Shown here piece after piece: positions 60,542 to 64,000 of a stretch of DNA of 64,000 nucleotides (the stretch's first letter is position 1; every line of letters starts with the position of its first letter). The notes below the pieces were generated by a model, which did not search any database, was not told the DNA's origin, and saw only the letters and a program-made list of their open reading frames with translations. Both the position numbers and the translations under genes were made by a program. Source of the stretch: Fictibacillus solisalsi (GTDB lineage: Bacteria > Bacillota > Bacilli > Bacillales > Fictibacillaceae); contig NZ_FNHW01000001.1 in NCBI RefSeq assembly GCF_900103485.1, forward strand, positions 1,523,418-1,587,417, in the 5' to 3' direction.

Positions 60542-60770
60542 CGAAACATCTCTCCATTACGTAATATACTAGTATATTTTTACAGGAAAATGTCCGATTC
60601 CCCATCTGTTTACACACACTCATCACTTATTTGCGAAATTCGTCAAAGCGGCGCACTTTTTGCGCTTGCCTGGGGAATAAATAATTATTTTCCTATGAAA
60701 ATCTCCATTCCTATTCTACACAATACAGGACAAGATTTAAATACATTTATCCACCAAAATTTATATTTTT
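60542..60770. other. Intergenic spacer
   Basis: AT-rich, no gene seen. It should contain the promoter of the 27-residue gene and the 3' end of the yprA-yprB transcript. Confidence 0.4.
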
Positions 60771-62021
60771 TTAGCACAATTCACATTTTTTTCTTAATCG
60801 CTGAATTCTGTTTACGAGGGCTGCTTTTTCCTTTTCTTCCGTCCGTTTTAAAAGCCGTTTTTTGTTTTTCCAAACCCCATACGCCGCCTCTGCAAAATGC
60901 AGGGCTTTTTGGGCATCCTTTTGCTGATGTTCGTACCATTTCGATAATTCAATAAAGGGAGTTTCGTCATTTTGCAAAGCATCCTGGCATAATTCCTCCC
61001 ATAACGGTACGGCAAGATCTTCGCGTTTTTGTTTTTTGTAAAGAGCTGCAGCCGCCTTTTTGGCCAGCCTGCTATAGCTGTTTTCAGTCTCGAGAAGCGC
61101 GCTGTACTTTTGCAGGGCAAGGTCATGCTGGCCCACCGCTTCATACCATCTCGCACTCTCATATTGTTCCACACTGCTCATTTGTGCACCGCTGCCCTGC
61201 AAGAGTTTGGAAATATGGATATAAAGGGTGATGAGAGACAGTACATCCCATTCATTATGGGTCATCACCCCTTTTACAAGTTCGGGATCGTTATTCTTCA
61301 GGTATTGAAAATACAGCATGGGTGCCAGGTATCCAGGCGTGTCATGCTCTCGCTTTACATCCAAAATCTCCTTTTCAACCACAGACAGCCGAACCGATTC
61401 CAGACTGCTCTTCCACAGTCTTCTCGAACCATGCAGAAGATCAAAATGACCAAAGGCAGGCAATGACGGGACAAAATCACGGATAAGCGTGTGCCGTGTT
61501 TTCACCTGCGGCCAGTCAAATGATTTTCCGTTATACGTGACCAGGTTCTTCAATTCCTTCACCTGCGTTAAAAAATAATGGTACATGGCAATTTCGGCAC
61601 CAGGCCCCGGGAGAAAGTATTGCTTCACCCTCACTTCTTGCTCTTTGACCTGGCTGTGGCCCAGCAGAAAAATTGTATTTCCCGCTCCGCCGCTTAAACC
61701 CGTCGTTTCCGTATCGAAAAACAAAAGATCGGAGGGGGCCAGTTGGCCCGACGACAGCGGATGGCCATCTCCCGCCTGCTTCCATCCCTCCATCACCTCT
61801 TTCAATTCTTCAAAAGAATAACGCCCCCAGCGGTGGTTGAGGGGATAACAAACTTCTCTGATCAGGCAAAATGCATCCTCATAATAATAGGGAGAGGTCT
61901 CAAACGATGCCCAGGTCTCACCATGCTCCAAGTCTTGAACGGGCGGTGCTTTTGCAAGGGGGGCTTTTTTCTCTGAGACCAGGTGCTTCTTAAAACGATT
62001 CAGTTTGGACTGCATCGACAT
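60771..62021 (-). CDS. mrfB: DEDD-type 3'-exonuclease MrfB (YprB)
   Basis: A 416-residue protein. RNase-H-like DEDD exonuclease domain (about 105-275): DLLFFDTETTGLSGGAGNTIFL (first Asp-Glu), LVTYNGKSFDWPQV (Asp), and THNEWDVLSLITLY (final Asp). A C-terminal TPR-like helical region follows (LALQKYSALLETENSYSRLA…). With the helicase MrfA it repairs mitomycin C lesions in Bacillus subtilis. AAGGAG precedes the ATG; the start overlaps the end of mrfA by 32 bases. Confidence 0.95.
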   Translation of the reverse strand: MSMQSKLNRFKKHLVSEKKAPLAKAPPVQDLEHGETWASFETSPYYYEDAFCLIREVCYPLNHRWGRYSFEELKEVMEGWKQAGDGHPLSSGQLAPSDLLFFDTETTGLSGGAGNTIFLLGHSQVKEQEVRVKQYFLPGPGAEIAMYHYFLTQVKELKNLVTYNGKSFDWPQVKTRHTLIRDFVPSLPAFGHFDLLHGSRRLWKSSLESVRLSVVEKEILDVKREHDTPGYLAPMLYFQYLKNNDPELVKGVMTHNEWDVLSLITLYIHISKLLQGSGAQMSSVEQYESARWYEAVGQHDLALQKYSALLETENSYSRLAKKAAAALYKKQKREDLAVPLWEELCQDALQNDETPFIELSKWYEHQQKDAQKALHFAEAAYGVWKNKKRLLKRTEEKEKAALVNRIQRLRKKCELC

Positions 62022-64000
62022 GGTGATCTCTCCTTACTTTTTTCAGCAGCTTAAGCGAAAGGTCTTTCGCATTTTCACCCTCAAGCATGGTTCCTGTGCA
62101 GGAAGGACATCCTGACTCACAAGGGCAGGTGTCGATGACACGGTACGCTTCACTGATAACGGTATCCCAGATTTTATAAACATTTTCACTCAATCCGATG
62201 CCGCCTGGATATCGGTCGTAGAGAAAAATAGTCGGCTTGTCCGAATGGACCGCTTTAATCTGCGGAACCACATGCAAATCACTTGGGTCACACATAACAA
62301 ACAATGGAGCCACGTTCTTCAGCACATTGGCAATGCCGATCAAACCCTGTTCCATGGAGCTTTCAGCCACATCATCAAATGCCTTCCGGTCAAATTCAAG
62401 CCATGTCGCCGACGTATGAAGCTCCTCTTCAGGCAAATAAATCGGTCCGGAACCGATGTTTTCATGCGTTTCAAATTTAATTTTTTTAAATATCGTGGCC
62501 ATGGCATTGACCGTAACTTCTCCAAAGGCTCTTTCCTGACCTTCTAAAACGGTGTTTTTATCGATTTCAAGGACCTTCAGCGACACGGCCAGATTTGCAT
62601 CCGTAAAATAGTCTACATCCACTTCCCTGACATAGGCTTTCTTTTCTTCATAATCCAGTTTCTCCACTTGATACTGAACACCCTGATGAAGATAAATGGC
62701 TTCTTCATGAAGCAGCGTCATGGAACTGAACCGGTCCATCTCTCCAATGATCCGTACGTTCGCCACATCACTCTGGTCGACAATCACAACATTTTCCTGT
62801 GAGGCAGAACGCAGTGAAATATTATGAGCAGGAAAGGAATCATTCATCCAGAAATACCTCTTCCCCTGGTGATGAAGTACTTGCTCTTCAGTTAAAAATT
62901 CAAGGATATCCTCGATTTTCACCTCTCCAAATGTGTCCCCTTCACCAAAGGGCAGCTCATAGGCGGCACATTTCACATGATCCACCAGAATAATGAGATT
63001 TTCAGGATTAATCCGGGCAGATTCGGGAGAACGGTCGAAAAAATACTCCGGCTGGCTGACAATGTATTGATCCATTGGGCTTGAGCTGGCGACCATGATG
63101 ACCACCGACTCATCCTGACGGCGGCCAGCTCGTCCTGCCTGCTGCCAGGCACTTGCGATCGATCCGGGATAACCCGTTAAAATACAGGCATGCAGCTGTC
63201 CGATATCCACACCAAGTTCCAGGGCATTGGTACTTACAACCCCCATGATCTCCCCGTTGCGCAGGCCTCTTTCGATGGCCCTGCGCTGGGTTGGGAGATA
63301 ACCGCCACGATACCCCTGGATGGATTTCATGCCGTACTCCTTTTTTGCCAGTTCCTGAAGGTACGTAAGAAGAATTTCCACCCGTACCCGGCTCCGTGCA
63401 AACACAATGGTTTGTATCTTGTTTTTAAGAAAGTATCCTGCCAGATCCCTTGCCTCAAGGGTGGCCGATTTCCTCACATTGAGCGGCTTGTTCACGACCG
63501 GCGGATTATAGAAAATAAAGTGCTTCCTGCCGCTTGGCGCCCCGTTGTTATCAATCAGCTTCATGGGCGATCCTGTCAGCGTTTCAGCCAAATCCTTTGG
63601 ATTGGCAATAGTTGCTGATGTGCAAATAAAAAGCGGATTGCTGCCATAAAAAGAACAGATTCTCTTCAACCGCCTGATCACATTGGCGACATGGCTGCCA
63701 AACACCCCGCGGTATGTATGAAGTTCGTCAATCACGATATACTTCAGGTTCTCAAACAGCGAAACCCATTTCGTATGATGCGGCAAGATCGCAGAATGCA
63801 GCATATCCGGATTGGTCATCACAATATTACCGGCCTTACGGACAACCTGCCTGATGTTGGCCGGTGTGTCTCCGTCATACGTGTAACTTTTAATATCCAG
63901 TTCAATTGCATTAATAAATTCGTTCATTTCTGCTTTTTGGTCCTGTGCAAGCGCCTTAGTGGGAAATAGATACAGTGCACGGCTATCCGGATGATTGGCA
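61990..64000 (-). CDS. mrfA: DEAD/DEAH-box DNA helicase MrfA (YprA), N-terminus beyond the window
   Basis: The frame is open to the right edge (about 670 codons here of roughly 750). It contains LYLFPTKALAQDQ (motif Ia), the DEAH-type box YIVIDELHTYRG, the SAT motif ICTSATIANP, and in the second lobe ALELGVDIGQLHACILTGYPGS and QQAGRAGRRQDE (motif VI). The C-terminal DUF1998 zinc domain has CPCESGCPSC. It acts with MrfB in mitomycin C repair. Confidence 0.96.
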   Translation of the reverse strand, partial: ANHPDSRALYLFPTKALAQDQKAEMNEFINAIELDIKSYTYDGDTPANIRQVVRKAGNIVMTNPDMLHSAILPHHTKWVSLFENLKYIVIDELHTYRGVFGSHVANVIRRLKRICSFYGSNPLFICTSATIANPKDLAETLTGSPMKLIDNNGAPSGRKHFIFYNPPVVNKPLNVRKSATLEARDLAGYFLKNKIQTIVFARSRVRVEILLTYLQELAKKEYGMKSIQGYRGGYLPTQRRAIERGLRNGEIMGVVSTNALELGVDIGQLHACILTGYPGSIASAWQQAGRAGRRQDESVVIMVASSSPMDQYIVSQPEYFFDRSPESARINPENLIILVDHVKCAAYELPFGEGDTFGEVKIEDILEFLTEEQVLHHQGKRYFWMNDSFPAHNISLRSASQENVVIVDQSDVANVRIIGEMDRFSSMTLLHEEAIYLHQGVQYQVEKLDYEEKKAYVREVDVDYFTDANLAVSLKVLEIDKNTVLEGQERAFGEVTVNAMATIFKKIKFETHENIGSGPIYLPEEELHTSATWLEFDRKAFDDVAESSMEQGLIGIANVLKNVAPLFVMCDPSDLHVVPQIKAVHSDKPTIFLYDRYPGGIGLSENVYKIWDTVISEAYRVIDTCPCESGCPSCTGTMLEGENAKDLSLKLLKKVRRDHHVDAVQTESF

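Noticed and set aside
1-64000. CRISPR arrays, tRNA or rRNA genes, intact insertion sequences and prophage
   Set aside because: No regularly spaced repeats, tRNA cloverleaf motifs, transposase frames or phage structural genes were seen on reading both strands.

Overview
The window is chromosomal DNA of an endospore-forming Bacillaceae bacterium (low-GC Firmicutes, related to Bacillus, Mesobacillus or Cytobacillus). The evidence is strong AGGAGG-type ribosome binding sites, the yneT-parE-parC block, the rnpB-gpsB-ypsA-yprB-yprA block in Bacillus order, the spore photoproduct repair pair splA-splB, a GerPF-type spore germination gene (broken) and a BirA-controlled yhfUTS operon. Most genes are on the minus strand.

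Layout. 1-1.5 kb: truncated HxlR regulator, GNAT acetyltransferase and FUSC/ArAE-type membrane protein. 2-16.2 kb: a catabolic island for reductive pyrimidine degradation. PreT/PreA reduce uracil or thymine, dihydropyrimidinase opens the ring, a nitrilase-type beta-ureidopropionase and an M20-type carbamoylase are both present for the third step, a class III aminotransferase and a CoA-acylating semialdehyde dehydrogenase finish the route. A YjiH-type membrane protein, a Nif3-like protein and a PucR regulator accompany them. 16.3-20 kb: broken gerPF-like gene, a large secreted NucA/NucB-domain protein, DUF4870 and a TrpD-like protein. 20.2-24.2 kb: five-gene operon behind a BirA operator (BioY, acyl-CoA ligase, thiolase, two hot-dog dehydratases). 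24.2-28 kb: SnoaL-like protein with divergent LysR, TIM-barrel epimerase, unknown membrane protein.

28.2-35.1 kb: an accessory stretch bounded by two near-identical ~0.32 kb direct repeats, each carrying a DUF3006 gene next to decayed LysM or competence-like sequence. Between them lie a three-part regulator, a zinc-ribbon protein and a translationally coupled amino-acid permease/ArgH-like lyase operon. 35.3-41.3 kb: DUF6223 protein, a two-component system and a 982-residue GH10 xylanase. 41.3-42.4 kb: gene-poor spacer with two perfect 17-bp palindromes 73 bp apart. 42.4-50.4 kb: L,D-transpeptidase, molybdopterin oxidoreductase with an overlapping small helix protein, alkyltransferase-like protein, a collapsed sugar gene that keeps its cre site, DinB, SplA/SplB and small membrane proteins. 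50.5-64 kb: conserved core (topoisomerase IV, carboxypeptidase M32, YpsC, RNase P RNA, GpsB, YpsA, MrfB, MrfA).

Recurring themes are (1) several genes whose Shine-Dalgarno and conserved N-terminus fit an ATT, ATC or ATA start better than ATG/GTG/TTG, (2) small genes broken by one base in an A-run or by one nonsense change, and (3) decayed genes whose promoters or terminators survive. Functional names rest on reading motifs and gene order by eye; no database search was run.
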